A stretch of DNA of 64,000 nt, from assembly GCF_022750545.1 (NCBI RefSeq), contig NZ_PUIC01000016.1:62001-126000 (forward strand), in the 5' to 3' direction. The notes below the pieces were generated by a model. The model searched no databases. It saw only the letters and a list, made by a program, of their open reading frames with translations, and was not told where the DNA came from. Every line of letters starts with the position of its first letter. The stretch's first letter is position 1. The DNA comes from Caulobacter sp. CCUG 60055. Its GTDB lineage: Bacteria > Pseudomonadota > Alphaproteobacteria > Caulobacterales > Caulobacteraceae. The translations under genes were made by a program, and so were the position numbers. Shown one piece after another: positions 31,841 through 41,386 of the stretch.

Positions 31841-32959
31841 TTGAGCATCGCCGAACAGGCGCATGAACTGATGGCCCTGGCCAAGAGCCGCGACGCCGCC
31901 GATCGCGAGCGGCTGATGCTGGCCCTCGTCGACCTGTGCGACGAGGACGAGGACGTCCGCTCGCCGGCCGTCCAGAGCCTCATCGAATCCATCTTCATGA
32001 ACTTGGTGGTCGAGGCCGAGCGCGACATCCGCCGCCTGCTGGCCGAAAAGCTGGCCTCGGCGCCTTGGGCCCCGCCCGCCCTGGTCAACGTCCTGGCGCT
32101 CGACGAGATCGAGATCGCTCGACCGGTCATCGCCCTCAGTCCCGTCCTGGGCGACCAGGACCTGATCCGGCTGCTGGTCGAGGCCACCATCGAGCATCAG
32201 ATCGAGGTCGCCCGGCGCCCCAGCCTGGGCCCGCCGGTGGTCGAGGCCATCCTCGGCCAGGACGAACCGGCCGTGCTGACCGCCCTGGCCGGCAACGACA
32301 CCGCCGAAATCTCCATCGAGGGGATGGCCAAGCTGCTGGAGGCCTCGCGGCGCATCGCCGCCATGCGCTCGCCGCTGGTGCGCCACCCCAAGCTGACCTC
32401 GGAAATGGCCCAGAGGCTCTATCTGTGGGTCGGCCAGTCGCTGCGCGCCGCCATCGTCACCCGCTTCCGCGTCGATCCCGCCGCCCTCGACCAGGCCATG
32501 GCCGACGCCGTGCGCCACGCCCACGGCCAGGTGCAGCCGGCGGCCCGCGCGGCGGGCGCGGCCTTCGAGGCCGATCCCGACCATGAAGAGATGGAGCACC
32601 GGCTGATCGCCAAGCTGCACGCCGCCGGCCAGCTGAAGTCCAGCTATCTGCTGCGGGTGCTGCGCGAGCGCAAGCTGTCGCTGTTCCGTATCGCCTTGGC
32701 CACCCTCGGCGGCTATTCCATCGAGGACGTGCGCCGCGCCATGAACAGCGACCGTCCCGAACTGCTGGCCCTGGCCTGCGTCTCGGTCGGCATGGATCGC
32801 AGCGTGTTCCCGACCGTGCTGTCCCTGGTCCGCGACCTCAACGGCGGCCGCCCCACCGGCGGGGTGGAGGCCGGTCGCCGCGCCGCCCGGGCGTTCAGCG
32901 TCCGCGAACCCGGCCAGGCCTCGACTGCTTTCCGCCACGCGCTGACCGCCGTCGGCTGA
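31841..32959 (+). CDS. DUF2336 domain protein (copy A)
   Basis: A 372-residue all-helical protein starting at a TTG after GGGGGACGCC. The DUF2336 core runs from about residue 10 to 270, an alpha-solenoid with repeated helix pairs (AVQSLIESIFMNLVVEAERDIRRLLAEKL; ALDEIEIARPVIALSPVLGDQDLIRLLVEA; AMRSPLVRHPKLTSEMAQRLY). The family is almost confined to alphaproteobacteria and has no established function. A second DUF2336 gene lies 3.1 kb downstream on the other strand, with the Hpt protein between them. The longer frame upstream is antisense to glpK and is rejected. Confidence 0.85.
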   Translation: MSIAEQAHELMALAKSRDAADRERLMLALVDLCDEDEDVRSPAVQSLIESIFMNLVVEAERDIRRLLAEKLASAPWAPPALVNVLALDEIEIARPVIALSPVLGDQDLIRLLVEATIEHQIEVARRPSLGPPVVEAILGQDEPAVLTALAGNDTAEISIEGMAKLLEASRRIAAMRSPLVRHPKLTSEMAQRLYLWVGQSLRAAIVTRFRVDPAALDQAMADAVRHAHGQVQPAARAAGAAFEADPDHEEMEHRLIAKLHAAGQLKSSYLLRVLRERKLSLFRIALATLGGYSIEDVRRAMNSDRPELLALACVSVGMDRSVFPTVLSLVRDLNGGRPTGGVEAGRRAARAFSVREPGQASTAFRHALTAVG

Positions 32960-33002
32960 GAGCGTTTGACATGGGTTCCAGCGCCGGGCTTGTCTCCACG
33001 CG

Positions 33003-33785
33003 ATGATCAGCACCGCGCCCTTCGTCCGACGCCTGGCCTTCGCGGCCAGCGACCGCCCCGAAGCCCAGGAGGCCTGCGAGCGGCTGAACGCGCGCTATGG
33101 CGGCGTCTCCGAGGACGAGGCCCAGGTGGTCGTGGCCCTGGGCGGCGACGGCTTCATGCTGGAGACCCTGCATCGCAACCTCGCTTCGCAGAAGCCGATC
33201 TACGGCATGAACCGCGGCTCGGTCGGCTTCCTGATGAACGAGTACAGCGAGGACGAATTGCTGGAGCGGATCAACGCCGCCTCCCGCGCCGTCATCCATC
33301 CGCTGGTCATGGTGGCCATCGACGAGAAGCGCCGCCAGCATCGCGCCCTGGCGATCAACGAGGTCAGCCTGCTGCGCCAGACCCGGCAGACGGCCAAGCT
33401 GCGCATCTCGATCGACGGCAAGGTGCGCATGAGCGAACTGGTCTGCGACGGGGCCCTGGTCTCCACCCCCGCTGGGTCCACGGCGTATAATCTATCCGCA
33501 CACGGACCGATCATCCCCATCGACGCCCGCGTCCTGGCCTTGACGCCGATCAGCGCCTTCCGGCCGCGCCGCTGGCGCGGGGCGCTGCTGGGGCACACCG
33601 CCCGCGTGACCTTCGAGGTGCTGGAGGCCGACAAGCGGCCGGTCAGCGCGGTGGCCGACAATTTCGAGGTCCGCCATGTAGTCGAGGTGCACGTCGCCGA
33701 AGACCGCGAGGTCAGCCTGTGCATGATGTTCGACGCCGGCCGCAGCCTGGAGGAGCGCATGCTGGCCGAGCAGTTCTCGGCCTGA
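33003..33785 (+). CDS. nadK: NAD kinase
   Basis: A 260-residue NAD kinase that makes NADP+ from NAD+ and ATP. The GGDG motif is at residues 47-50 ([14 protein letters not shown]), the NE/D motif in [18 protein letters not shown], and the NAD-binding region in [26 protein letters not shown]. It is slightly short compared with E. coli NadK (292) but typical of alphaproteobacteria. The ATG at 33003 follows a weak site, and an alternative start downstream would remove the N-terminal strand. The DUF2336 gene is upstream and a GNAT gene downstream. Confidence 0.95.
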   Translation: MISTAPFVRRLAFAASDRPEAQEACERLNARYGGVSEDEAQVVVALGGDGFMLETLHRNLASQKPIYGMNRGSVGFLMNEYSEDELLERINAASRAVIHPLVMVAIDEKRRQHRALAINEVSLLRQTRQTAKLRISIDGKVRMSELVCDGALVSTPAGSTAYNLSAHGPIIPIDARVLALTPISAFRPRRWRGALLGHTARVTFEVLEADKRPVSAVADNFEVRHVVEVHVAEDREVSLCMMFDAGRSLEERMLAEQFSA

Positions 33786-33852
33786 TCCGGAGGTTGCACG
33801 CCGGCGCAGCGTGCGCATAGGCTGTCCGCCCCAATCCCTCCGGTCGCGTCGC

Positions 33853-34566
33853 ATGCCTTCATCCGTTTCCGAACTCAACGCCTTCGGCCAGCCCGTCGGC
33901 CCGCTGGTCGCCGGCTGGATCGCGCCCGAGCCGCCGGCCGACGCGCCGATGCCCGGACGCTTCTGCTCGGTCCGGCCGCTCGATCCCGCCGCCGATCGCG
34001 ACGCCCTGTTCCAGGCCTTCGCCGAGGACGACGGCCGCATGTGGACCTACCTGCCGTTCGAGGCCGCCCGCGACCCCGACGAGCTGGAGCGCCTGCTCCG
34101 TTATTTCCAGAAGGAGTTCCAGCCCTTCGGCATCGTCGAGACGGCCAGCGGCGACCTGGTGGGCGCGGCGAGCTACATGCGCCGCAACGCCGCGGCCGGC
34201 TCGATCGAGGTGGGCGCGGTGATGTTCTCGCCCAGGCTCCAGCGGCGGCCGGCGGCCACCGAGGCGATGTTCCTGATGATGAAGCGCGCCTTCGAAGCCG
34301 GCTATCGCCGCTACGAATGGAAATGCCACGCCCTGAACGCCGCCTCCCGCGCCGCCGCCGAGCGCCTGGGCTTCACCTTCGAAGGCGTGTTCCGCCAGGA
34401 CGCCATCTACAAGCAGCGTTCGCGTGACACCGCCTGGTATTCGATCATCGACAGCGAATGGCCCGCCGCCCGCGACGCCTTCGAGGCCTGGCTCGCGCCG
34501 GACAATTTCGACGGCGACGGCCGGCAGCGCCGCGCCCTGGCCGAGCTGCGTCGCCGAGCCGCCTGA
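33853..34566 (+). CDS. GNAT family N-acetyltransferase (RimJ/RimL type)
   Basis: A 237-residue acetyltransferase. The RimJ/RimL-type domain runs over about residues 40-200: FCSVRPLDPAADRDALFQAF, FGIVETASGDLVGAASYMRRN, IEVGAVMFSPRLQRRPAATEAM (acetyl-CoA loop QRRPAAT), then YEWKCHALNAASRAAAERLGFTFEGVFRQ. That last segment with NAASRAAAERLGF is typical for N-terminal acetylation of ribosomal or other proteins. A 25-residue leader and a basic tail extend beyond the core. The ATG at 33853 is used. The substrate is not identifiable. Confidence 0.88.
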   Translation: MPSSVSELNAFGQPVGPLVAGWIAPEPPADAPMPGRFCSVRPLDPAADRDALFQAFAEDDGRMWTYLPFEAARDPDELERLLRYFQKEFQPFGIVETASGDLVGAASYMRRNAAAGSIEVGAVMFSPRLQRRPAATEAMFLMMKRAFEAGYRRYEWKCHALNAASRAAAERLGFTFEGVFRQDAIYKQRSRDTAWYSIIDSEWPAARDAFEAWLAPDNFDGDGRQRRALAELRRRAA

Positions 34567-34688
34567 GCGCCGCCCCCCGAGACGCCGGCTCCCGGACGCC
34601 GGCTCTGGGGCCTGGGCCCTGCACCAGTTGTTAAACTAAGCCCTCGATAGATAACGAAGGCGGCGCCGCGCCGCCCATGGAGGGGGCT

Positions 34689-35171
34689 TTGAGCGACGAC
34701 GGGCAAGGACGGATCATCCAGGTCCCCAACACACTCAAGGTGAAGGTCGGCGGCCGGCTCAGCGGGCTCGACCCCGCCGCCGTCGCCAAGGCCGAGGCCG
34801 CCCTCAAGAGCCTGTCCGAGAATTTCGGGGCCTGGCTCCAGGACGAGATCGACAAGGTCGAGGCCGCCCGCACGCGGATCAAGGCCGAGGGCATGACCGC
34901 CGAGACGGCCGAGCACCTCTATCTTCGCGCCCACGACCTCAAGGGCCTGGGCAGCACCTACGAATTCCCGCTGATCACCCGCATCGCCGGATCGCTCTGC
35001 AAGCTGATCGACGACCCGGAGACCCGGGTCGGCGCCCCGTTGTTCCTGATCGACGCCCACATCGACGCCATCAAGGCCGCCGTGCGCGACAACATCCGCG
35101 ACGCCGGCCACCCCATCGGCAAGGTGTTGATCGAGACGCTCGAGGAACAGGTCCGCAAGCACCTGGGCTGA
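34689..35171 (+). CDS. Hpt domain phosphotransfer protein
   Basis: A 160-residue protein, mostly one histidine phosphotransfer domain. The phosphoaccepting His82 is in LYLRAHDLKGLGSTYEFPLITRIAGSL, with Lys85 and Gly86 making the HxxKG signature. A 40-residue N-terminal extension with a basic segment (QVPNTLKVKVGGRL) precedes it. It probably relays phosphate between a hybrid kinase and a response regulator; a hybrid kinase gene lies 2.2 kb away. The TTG at 34689 is chosen because GGAGGGGG lies just before it; the in-frame ATG at 34677 would add four residues. Confidence 0.82.
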   Translation: MSDDGQGRIIQVPNTLKVKVGGRLSGLDPAAVAKAEAALKSLSENFGAWLQDEIDKVEAARTRIKAEGMTAETAEHLYLRAHDLKGLGSTYEFPLITRIAGSLCKLIDDPETRVGAPLFLIDAHIDAIKAAVRDNIRDAGHPIGKVLIETLEEQVRKHLG

Positions 35172-35177
35172 GCCCGC

Positions 35178-35960
35178 TCAGCCGTCCAGCGCCGACAGCG
35201 GCTCCTCGACCGCGCCGTATCCGGCGTCGGCCGGAATGACCAGGGCCGGCCCTTCCGGCCGCTGGCGGACCTGGGGCTCGACCGTGACCAGCCGGCGCGC
35301 CCGCGCCCGGGCGATGGCGTCCCGCCCGTCGGCCGCCTCGGCCAGCAGTTGCAGGTTCATCCGGGTCGGAAAGATCACCTTGCGCTCGCCCGCCGCCGCC
35401 AGGCGCAGGGCTTCGCCGGGAGCGATCCATTCGGAATCCACCGTCTCCCAGCCGTCGCAGGCCGCCAGCTGGCCGGCCGGCGCCGACGCCACGTAGAACC
35501 ACGTGTCGAACCGCTTGGGCATCAGGTCGGGCGTGATCCAGCGCGCGAAGACGCTCAACGCCTCGAGGTCGAGGCGCAGGTCCAGCGTCCGCGCCAGGTC
35601 CAGGAAGCTGCGCCGGTCATGGGCCACCTCGTCGCGCGCCGCGTTGGCCCGGTCGTCGCCGGCGAAGATCTCTCCCCGCCCGTCGCGCGCCAGCAGCACC
35701 CCGGTCTCCTCATAGGCTTCGCGGATGGCGGCGATGCGCAGCGCCCGCTCGGCCTCCGGCGCGGCGTCCCAGCCGGAGGCGTGCTCGCGCCACAGCGGGT
35801 CATGGTCGCCGGCGTGGGTCTTGCCGCCGGGAAACACCAGGGCCCCCGAGGCGAAGTCGATCTGGTGGTGGCGCTTGACCATCAGCACCTGGAACGCGGG
35901 CTCGTCGCGCACCAGGAGGATGGTCGCCGCCGGGCGGATGGCGGACGGGGCGTCGGACAT
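35178..35960 (-). CDS. NUDIX hydrolase
   Basis: A 260-residue NUDIX protein. The NUDIX box is split by an insertion: FPGGKTHAGDHDP then AIREAYEETGVLLA, where R-E-x-x-E-E-T-G is the catalytic part; the box thus departs from the usual 23-residue spacing. The helix before it (VLMVKRHHQIDFASGALVFPGG) is standard. Such longer NUDIX enzymes (NudL/coenzyme A diphosphatase-like or similar) hydrolyse nucleoside diphosphate-linked substrates. The substrate is unknown. The ATG at 35960 follows CCGGAGAAGACG. It converges on the Hpt gene with a six-base gap. Confidence 0.85.
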   Translation of the reverse strand: MSDAPSAIRPAATILLVRDEPAFQVLMVKRHHQIDFASGALVFPGGKTHAGDHDPLWREHASGWDAAPEAERALRIAAIREAYEETGVLLARDGRGEIFAGDDRANAARDEVAHDRRSFLDLARTLDLRLDLEALSVFARWITPDLMPKRFDTWFYVASAPAGQLAACDGWETVDSEWIAPGEALRLAAAGERKVIFPTRMNLQLLAEAADGRDAIARARARRLVTVEPQVRQRPEGPALVIPADAGYGAVEEPLSALDG

Positions 35961-36084
35961 GGCGTCTTCTCCGGGGACCGGGATCAGGCCGCTCCCGTTC
36001 GGGACATGCTGCCGCGCTGACGCGGGGGCAGGCAATCGCCAAGTCCGCCCCCGGAGAATATCCGCCGGAGCGCCCCGGAGCGGA

Positions 36085-37245
36085 TCAGGCGACGCCGGCC
36101 TTCCTCGGCCGCGACTGCGGCGGCTTGGCCGGCTTGCGCGACAGGCGGTCCATCTTGTCGAGGAGGTAGTCGATGTCCTCGCGCATGGCCGGCTGCGGCT
36201 GGGTCAGGAACCGTTGCAGCATGTGCTCCTGGAAGCGGGCCTGATCGCGGGCGCCGCCGTCCTGCTCCAGCGAATGATAGGTGTCGACCCCGGCGCGGAA
36301 GGCCGGATAGAGCCGCGAGGGCAGCCCCGCCCGTTCGTAGATCGCCCGCAGGCCCAGCGGGCCGGCGTCGTGGATCATCAGCCAGGTGCGATGGTGCGGC
36401 ACCCCGGCCAGCTCGGCCATGCCCCATTCGAAGAAGGCCATGTGGCCGTGCGCGAGGGCGCGCAGCAGCAGCGAGGCCGTCAGCCGGCCGTTGCGCCCGA
36501 CATGGGCGACGAAGGCCTGGACGTCGGCCGTGCGGCCGGCCTGGTCGACGAGGTCGATGGTGGCCCGTTCGCGCGCGCCCATGGCGATCTGCAGCGCGGT
36601 CTCGGGCGTGAGGGCGTGGCGGCTGACCAGATGGTCGAGCACCTGATCGCTGACCATGTCCACCAGCCGCTCGCTCACCGACAGCGGCAGGACGTTGCGG
36701 TAGGCGACGGCCGCCAGCACCGCCTCGGACTTGGCGAAGCGTTCGATCACCCGTTGCAGCGCCCGTTCGCTGAAGACGGCGTTGTCGTTGGCGCAGGCGG
36801 CCTCGACGGCCTGCTCGACGCCGTGCTCGGCGACGGCGGCGGTGACTTTCTGCGAAAGCTGCGGGCGCTTGGCCACCGCCACCTGTCGCACCGCGCCGCC
36901 GATGCGCACGATTTCGGCGAGGTCGTCGTCGGTGAAGGCCGGCGAGAAGCTGAGGATCGGCAGGCTGACCGTCTCGACGTCGCGGGCCAGGGCCATGGCC
37001 ACGTCGCGCGGCACCAGGGGCGAGGCGCGCAAGGTCACGGCCAGCGCCCGGCGCACCAGTTCGGCGGCGTCGGCGGCCATGATCCGCAGGATGCTCTGGG
37101 CCGCCTCGCGCTCCTCGGGGGTCAGGCCCTGCTGGTCGATGCGCCGGCACAGCTTGTGGGCGGCCAGGGCCCGCTCGTCGGCGGTCGCGCCCTTGAGCAG
37201 CATCTGGATATCGGTGTCGGTCAGGGCGGACCTGGTCACGGTCAT
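36085..37245 (-). CDS. DUF2336 domain protein (copy B)
   Basis: A 386-residue alpha-solenoid, homologous in pattern to the DUF2336 protein at 31.8-33.0 kb: SALTDTDIQMLLKGATADERALAAHKL, then TADAAELVRRALAVTLRAS-like helices, AMALARDVETVSLPILSFSPAF and EIVRIGGAVRQVAVAKRPQLSQKV. Shared points are the LP(I/V)(L/I)xxSP motif and the Val-x-x-Arg-Pro-x-Leu segment. It starts with ATG at 37245, 167 bases from the divergent hybrid kinase, so both may share regulation. Function unknown; a scaffold role in signalling is a guess from position. Confidence 0.84.
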   Translation of the reverse strand: MTVTRSALTDTDIQMLLKGATADERALAAHKLCRRIDQQGLTPEEREAAQSILRIMAADAAELVRRALAVTLRASPLVPRDVAMALARDVETVSLPILSFSPAFTDDDLAEIVRIGGAVRQVAVAKRPQLSQKVTAAVAEHGVEQAVEAACANDNAVFSERALQRVIERFAKSEAVLAAVAYRNVLPLSVSERLVDMVSDQVLDHLVSRHALTPETALQIAMGARERATIDLVDQAGRTADVQAFVAHVGRNGRLTASLLLRALAHGHMAFFEWGMAELAGVPHHRTWLMIHDAGPLGLRAIYERAGLPSRLYPAFRAGVDTYHSLEQDGGARDQARFQEHMLQRFLTQPQPAMREDIDYLLDKMDRLSRKPAKPPQSRPRKAGVA

Positions 37246-37411
37246 GGAACGAACCCCCGGGGCGCGACGGGGCGACGGCCCCGACTCGGGCAGGATGCGC
37301 GTTCATGCTTAACGATGGCTTAGGACCGCCCCCGTCCATTAACCCCTTTCCCTAACCGTGCGGCAAGGCGCCGCGCCTTATGGTCGCCCTTCGATCGGAA
37401 GGCCCGGACCG

Positions 37412-39223
37412 TTGAGCGCACCCCCCTCTCACGACGACCACGCCCCCGCGCGCGCCGCCAAGGCCAGGGAACAGGCGATGGCGCTGCTGGCCCTCGACGC
37501 CCAGGCCGCCCTGCTGCCCTACGCCCTGCCGGTGTTCGGCGTCGGTCTCGCCCTGTTCACCTGGGTCGCCTCCCTGGTCGGACGGCCGCTACTGATGATG
37601 GCCACCTTCGCCATCTTCGCCATCAACTGCGCCATCGACTACGCCGCCATCCGCTGGCTGCGCAGCCGTCCCGAACGGCAGGCGGACGGACGGCTCCGGA
37701 CGACCATTCACCTTGTCGGCGGCGTGATGTGGGCGGCGGCGGTGGGACAGGTCGCCGCCTTCGCCCTGCATTCCGGGCCGCTGGCCGCCCCGCTGCTGAT
37801 GCTGGCCGTGGGCGGCGCGGCGGCCTGCCTGTTCTTCACCTCGCCGTTGCTCATCAGCCTGCTGGTGGTCGGGCCGGTCGCCGTGGCCGGGCCGCTGATC
37901 GTGCTCCGCCTCGACCCGATGCACCAGGACCTGACGACCATCGCCGTCAGCTTCCTGGCCCTGGCCTTCGCGCTGGCCCTGATCGTCAATCGCATCCTGC
38001 GCCGGCAGTTCGCCCTGGCCATCGAGCGCGAGCAACTGGCGGCGGAGCGGACCGCCTCGCTGCGGCGGGTCGAGCACCTCGCCGAATCCAAGTCGAACCT
38101 CATCGCCACGCTCTCACACGAGATTCGCGACGGCCTGACGGGCGTGACCCACGTCCTCGCCGCAGCGGCGGGCGGCGGCGGACGCGCCGCGCCGTCGCGC
38201 GAGCAGATGACGGCGGCGCTGGACGCGGCCCGCGCCCTGATCGACGTGCTCAACACCACTCTCGATTCCGAAACGGCCGAGGCCGGCCGCCTGGTGGTTT
38301 CGCCCCGTCTTTTCGACATCGCGCGGACGGCCGAGGATCTGGTGCTCGCCCATCGGCCCGCCGCCCAGGCCAAGGGGCTGGAGATCGCCCTGCATGTCGA
38401 GGACGAGGCGACGGCGGCCGGCGCCGCCCTGGCCGACCCCGCCCGGGCCCGGCAGATTCTCGCCGCCCTGATCGGCAACGCGGTCAAGTACACGGTGCGC
38501 GGGCGGATCGAGGTGCGGCTGCGCCGTCTCGACCGCGGCCGCCTGCGCCTGGAGGTGGCCGACACCGGCCCCGGCCTGTCGCATGACGAGCTGCGGCTGG
38601 CCTTCGCCCCCTTCGAACGCGTCGAACGCACCGCCGCCGGCCTGCCCGGCGCCGGCCTCGGCCTGTCGCTGGCCCGCCGGCTGGCCCAGCTGATGGACGG
38701 CGTCGTCGGGGCCCACAGCGCCGTCGGGGTGGGCAGCTGCTTCTGGTTCGATTGCCCCTTCGACCCGGAAGGACGCGCGGCGGCCGAACCGGGCGCCGCC
38801 GAGGAGGCCGCCCTAGCCGAACCACCCCAGGGCCTGCGGGTGCTGCTGGCCGACGACGACGCTCTCGACGCGGTGATGGTGCGGGCCGTTCTCGAACAGC
38901 TGGGCCATCAGGTGGTGCAAGCCCATGACGTGCGGCGCGCCCTGTCCCTGGCCGGCGTCTGCGACTTCGACCTCGTCGTGCTCGACGGCGGTCTGCCGAA
39001 CCAGGGCGCGGCCGAGGCCATGCGGGCCATCCGGACCGGCGGCGGCGGCAACGCCGAGGCCCCGATCATCGCCATGATCGACGGCGACGCGGACGAGGCG
39101 CGGACCTGCCAGGACGCCGGCGCCGACGCCGTGTTGCGCAAGCCGATGACCGTGGCCAGCGTCGCCCGGGCGATCAGCGAGGCTGTCGCCGCCCGTCGCC
39201 CCGGCGCGCGCGAGGCCGCCTGA
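37412..39223 (+). CDS. membrane hybrid sensor histidine kinase
   Basis: A 603-residue hybrid kinase. Residues about 35-200 hold six hydrophobic segments, forming an integral-membrane sensor with little periplasmic loop. The HisKA H-box is SHEIRDGLTG (H236). The HATPase domain has ALIGNAVKYTV (N box), VADTGPGLSHDEL (G1) and GAGLGLSLARRL (G2). A C-terminal receiver domain follows: LLADDDALDAV, phosphoacceptor Asp in DLVVLDGGLP, and Lys in LRKPMTV. It should pass phosphate to an Hpt protein such as the one 2.2 kb upstream. The TTG start at 37412 is a guess; a longer frame starts at 37358. Confidence 0.88.
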   Translation: MSAPPSHDDHAPARAAKAREQAMALLALDAQAALLPYALPVFGVGLALFTWVASLVGRPLLMMATFAIFAINCAIDYAAIRWLRSRPERQADGRLRTTIHLVGGVMWAAAVGQVAAFALHSGPLAAPLLMLAVGGAAACLFFTSPLLISLLVVGPVAVAGPLIVLRLDPMHQDLTTIAVSFLALAFALALIVNRILRRQFALAIEREQLAAERTASLRRVEHLAESKSNLIATLSHEIRDGLTGVTHVLAAAAGGGGRAAPSREQMTAALDAARALIDVLNTTLDSETAEAGRLVVSPRLFDIARTAEDLVLAHRPAAQAKGLEIALHVEDEATAAGAALADPARARQILAALIGNAVKYTVRGRIEVRLRRLDRGRLRLEVADTGPGLSHDELRLAFAPFERVERTAAGLPGAGLGLSLARRLAQLMDGVVGAHSAVGVGSCFWFDCPFDPEGRAAAEPGAAEEAALAEPPQGLRVLLADDDALDAVMVRAVLEQLGHQVVQAHDVRRALSLAGVCDFDLVVLDGGLPNQGAAEAMRAIRTGGGGNAEAPIIAMIDGDADEARTCQDAGADAVLRKPMTVASVARAISEAVAARRPGAREAA

Positions 39224-39292
39224 AGCCTTTCCCTCGTCATACAAGCGTTTAAGACTAGGCGATCAAGAAACAAGATCGCTTGGGAGGCGCCT

Positions 39293-40486
39293 GTGCTCGA
39301 AGGCTTGAAGATCGTCGAATTCGCCACCTACATCGCCGCCCCGGGGGCCGCCGGCGTGATGGCCGACTGGGGCGCCGAGGTGATCAAGATCGAGCCTCCC
39401 GGCGGCGATCCGATGCGGCGGTTCTTCGACACCATCGGCTCGGAACAGGGCGCCAACCCGGTGTTCGAACTCGACAATCGCGGCAAACGCTCGATCGTCC
39501 TCGACATCCGCACGCCCGAGGGGCGCGAGGCGGCGGTGAAGCTGGCCCGGGAGGCGGACGTCTTCCTGACCAATGTCCGCCCGGGGGCGCTCAAGCGCGC
39601 CCGACTGGACTGGGAAAGCCTGAGCGCCGAGAACCCGCGGCTGATCTATTGCAGCCTGACCGGCTACGGCCTCGAAGGCCCCGACGCCGACAAGCCGGGC
39701 ATGGACGTCGCCTCGTTCTGGTCCCGCGCGGGGGTCGGCGCCATCACCGCGCCTAAGGGCGTCGATCCGTTCCCGATCCGCACCGGCATGGGCGACCATG
39801 TCTGCTCGCTGGCGACGATCTCGGCGGTGCTGGCGGCGGTGATCGAACGCGGCCGCACCGGGCGCGGCCGCCTAGTCGAGACCTCGCTGCTGCGCGCCGG
39901 GGTCTATGCGATCGGCTCGGACATGGCCATCCAGCTCCGGTTCGGCAAGCTGGCCTCCACCCGCCCCAGGGAAGGCGCGATCAACCCGCTCGCCAACTTC
40001 TTCAAGACCGCCGACGAGCGCTGGATCTGCCTCTTGCCCCGGCAGGGCGCGACCGACTGGCCGCAGATCGCCGCAGCCGCCGGCCGGCCCGACCTCGTCG
40101 ACGACCCCCGCTTCGCCAGCCCCCGCCAGCGGCGCGAGAACGGCCCGGCGCTGGTGGCCGCGCTGGACGCCGCCTTCGCCGCCTTGCCCTACGCCAAGCT
40201 GGCCGAGCGGCTGGACGCCGGGGACCTTGTCTGGGCGCCCGTGCAGACCCCGCGCGAACTGGTCGACGACCCGCAGGCCGCCGCCGCCGGGTGCTTCGTG
40301 GCGACGCCGGACGGCCGGGGCGGAACCTTCGCCGCGCCCGCCTCGCCCGCCCGTTTCCCCGGCGCCGACGACGGGCCGAAGGGCCCGCCCCCGGCCCTCG
40401 GCGAACACACCTCCGAGGTGCTGGCGTCGCTGGGCTACAGCCCGTCCCAGGTCGAGGCGATGATCGCCGCCGGCGCGGCCGCCTGA
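39293..40486 (+). CDS. CaiB/BaiF family (type III) CoA transferase
   Basis: A 397-residue CoA transferase starting with GTG behind a GGGAGG site. It has the family's opening LEGLKIVEFATYIAAPGAAGVMADWGAEVIKIEPPGGDP and the catalytic Asp138 in KPGMDVASFW. Also visible are DNRGKRSIVLDIRTPEGREA and LTGYGLEGP. Type III enzymes move CoA between carboxylic acids such as carnitine, formyl or bile acids. The substrate is not identifiable. No acyl-CoA synthetase or dehydrogenase is directly adjacent, so the pathway is open. Confidence 0.9.
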   Translation: MLEGLKIVEFATYIAAPGAAGVMADWGAEVIKIEPPGGDPMRRFFDTIGSEQGANPVFELDNRGKRSIVLDIRTPEGREAAVKLAREADVFLTNVRPGALKRARLDWESLSAENPRLIYCSLTGYGLEGPDADKPGMDVASFWSRAGVGAITAPKGVDPFPIRTGMGDHVCSLATISAVLAAVIERGRTGRGRLVETSLLRAGVYAIGSDMAIQLRFGKLASTRPREGAINPLANFFKTADERWICLLPRQGATDWPQIAAAAGRPDLVDDPRFASPRQRRENGPALVAALDAAFAALPYAKLAERLDAGDLVWAPVQTPRELVDDPQAAAAGCFVATPDGRGGTFAAPASPARFPGADDGPKGPPPALGEHTSEVLASLGYSPSQVEAMIAAGAAA

Positions 40487-40510
40487 GGCCCCGCCTCGGC
40501 CTTTGGCGCC

Positions 40511-41362
40511 TCAGCCCTTGCGGTCGCGGGCGTGCTGGGCGTCGGACAGGGCGCGGAGCATGGCCGACGAGAACATCGAGCTGGCCACGCCGCGCATGCC
40601 GCCGCCCAAGCCGCTTCCCAGCGCCGGATCGGCCTCCTGCGGGCCGCGCAGCACCAGATCGACCAGGGCCTGCTGCTGCTGGATCCGGTCGAGGCGGCGC
40701 GCCGAAGCGTATTGGATGAAATTCTGGTCCGGCTTCGCCTCGGCCGGCGCCGCCCCGCGCTCGGCCCCGCCGGTGCGGGTGAGGTTGGCGTAGAGCTCGG
40801 AAACAGAGGTCGACCGCCCCTCGCGGTAGAAAATGGTCGGATTGGCCGCCGCCGCGTCGGGGAACATCGCCGCCGCCGAAGCCGACGGCGTGGCCTGGAC
40901 CGCGCCGATCAACCTGGCCGAGCCTTGCGGACCAAGAAAATGCGCGGCGTAGAGCTCGCCCGCCGTCGGATCGCGCCCGACCCGCCCGCGCAGATAGGAA
41001 GCGTGATCGGAGGCCAGTTCGCCCGCCATCAGCGAGGCGGCGTGCGGGTCCAGGCGCAGGTCCATCACCGCCTTGCGCGCGTCGCCGCCGCCGACGTGGA
41101 ACTTGCCGTCCCCGCCGCGCTCGATCAAGTCGGCGTAGCGGGCGTAGCCATACTTGGCCCCGTGCTGCTTGAGGGTGCGCAGCCAGGTCTGTTCAGTGAA
41201 CTGGAAAAGACCTGCCGCCGACGAGGAGCCGGCCTTGGCGGCCGGGTTGTAGCCGCTCTCGCGCTTGGCGGTCTTCATCAGGAATCCGAAATCGACCCCC
41301 GTCGCGTTTGACGCGCGCTGGATCGCCGCCTCCACGACTCCCCGGATCGATTGAACCGCCAT
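40511..41362 (-). CDS. lytic transglycosylase (SLT domain) protein
   Basis: A 283-residue protein with an SLT domain near its N-terminus: ESGYNPAAKAGSSSAAGLFQFTEQTWL, where Glu of KRESGY is the catalytic acid and GLFQF is the conserved loop. The middle part is helical and contains GGDGKFHVGGGDARKAVMDLRLDPHAASLMAGELA, and the C-terminus is a coil-rich Gln/Gly segment. There is no signal peptide or lipobox, unusual for a periplasmic muramidase; flagellar or secretion-system transglycosylases can lack one. It may act in flagellar or cell-pole assembly. A TTAA-N7-CTAA element lies 25-39 bases upstream. Confidence 0.82.
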   Translation of the reverse strand: MAVQSIRGVVEAAIQRASNATGVDFGFLMKTAKRESGYNPAAKAGSSSAAGLFQFTEQTWLRTLKQHGAKYGYARYADLIERGGDGKFHVGGGDARKAVMDLRLDPHAASLMAGELASDHASYLRGRVGRDPTAGELYAAHFLGPQGSARLIGAVQATPSASAAAMFPDAAAANPTIFYREGRSTSVSELYANLTRTGGAERGAAPAEAKPDQNFIQYASARRLDRIQQQQALVDLVLRGPQEADPALGSGLGGGMRGVASSMFSSAMLRALSDAQHARDRKG

Positions 41363-41386
41363 GGGCGGGAAGGTGAAGTTTTACGG

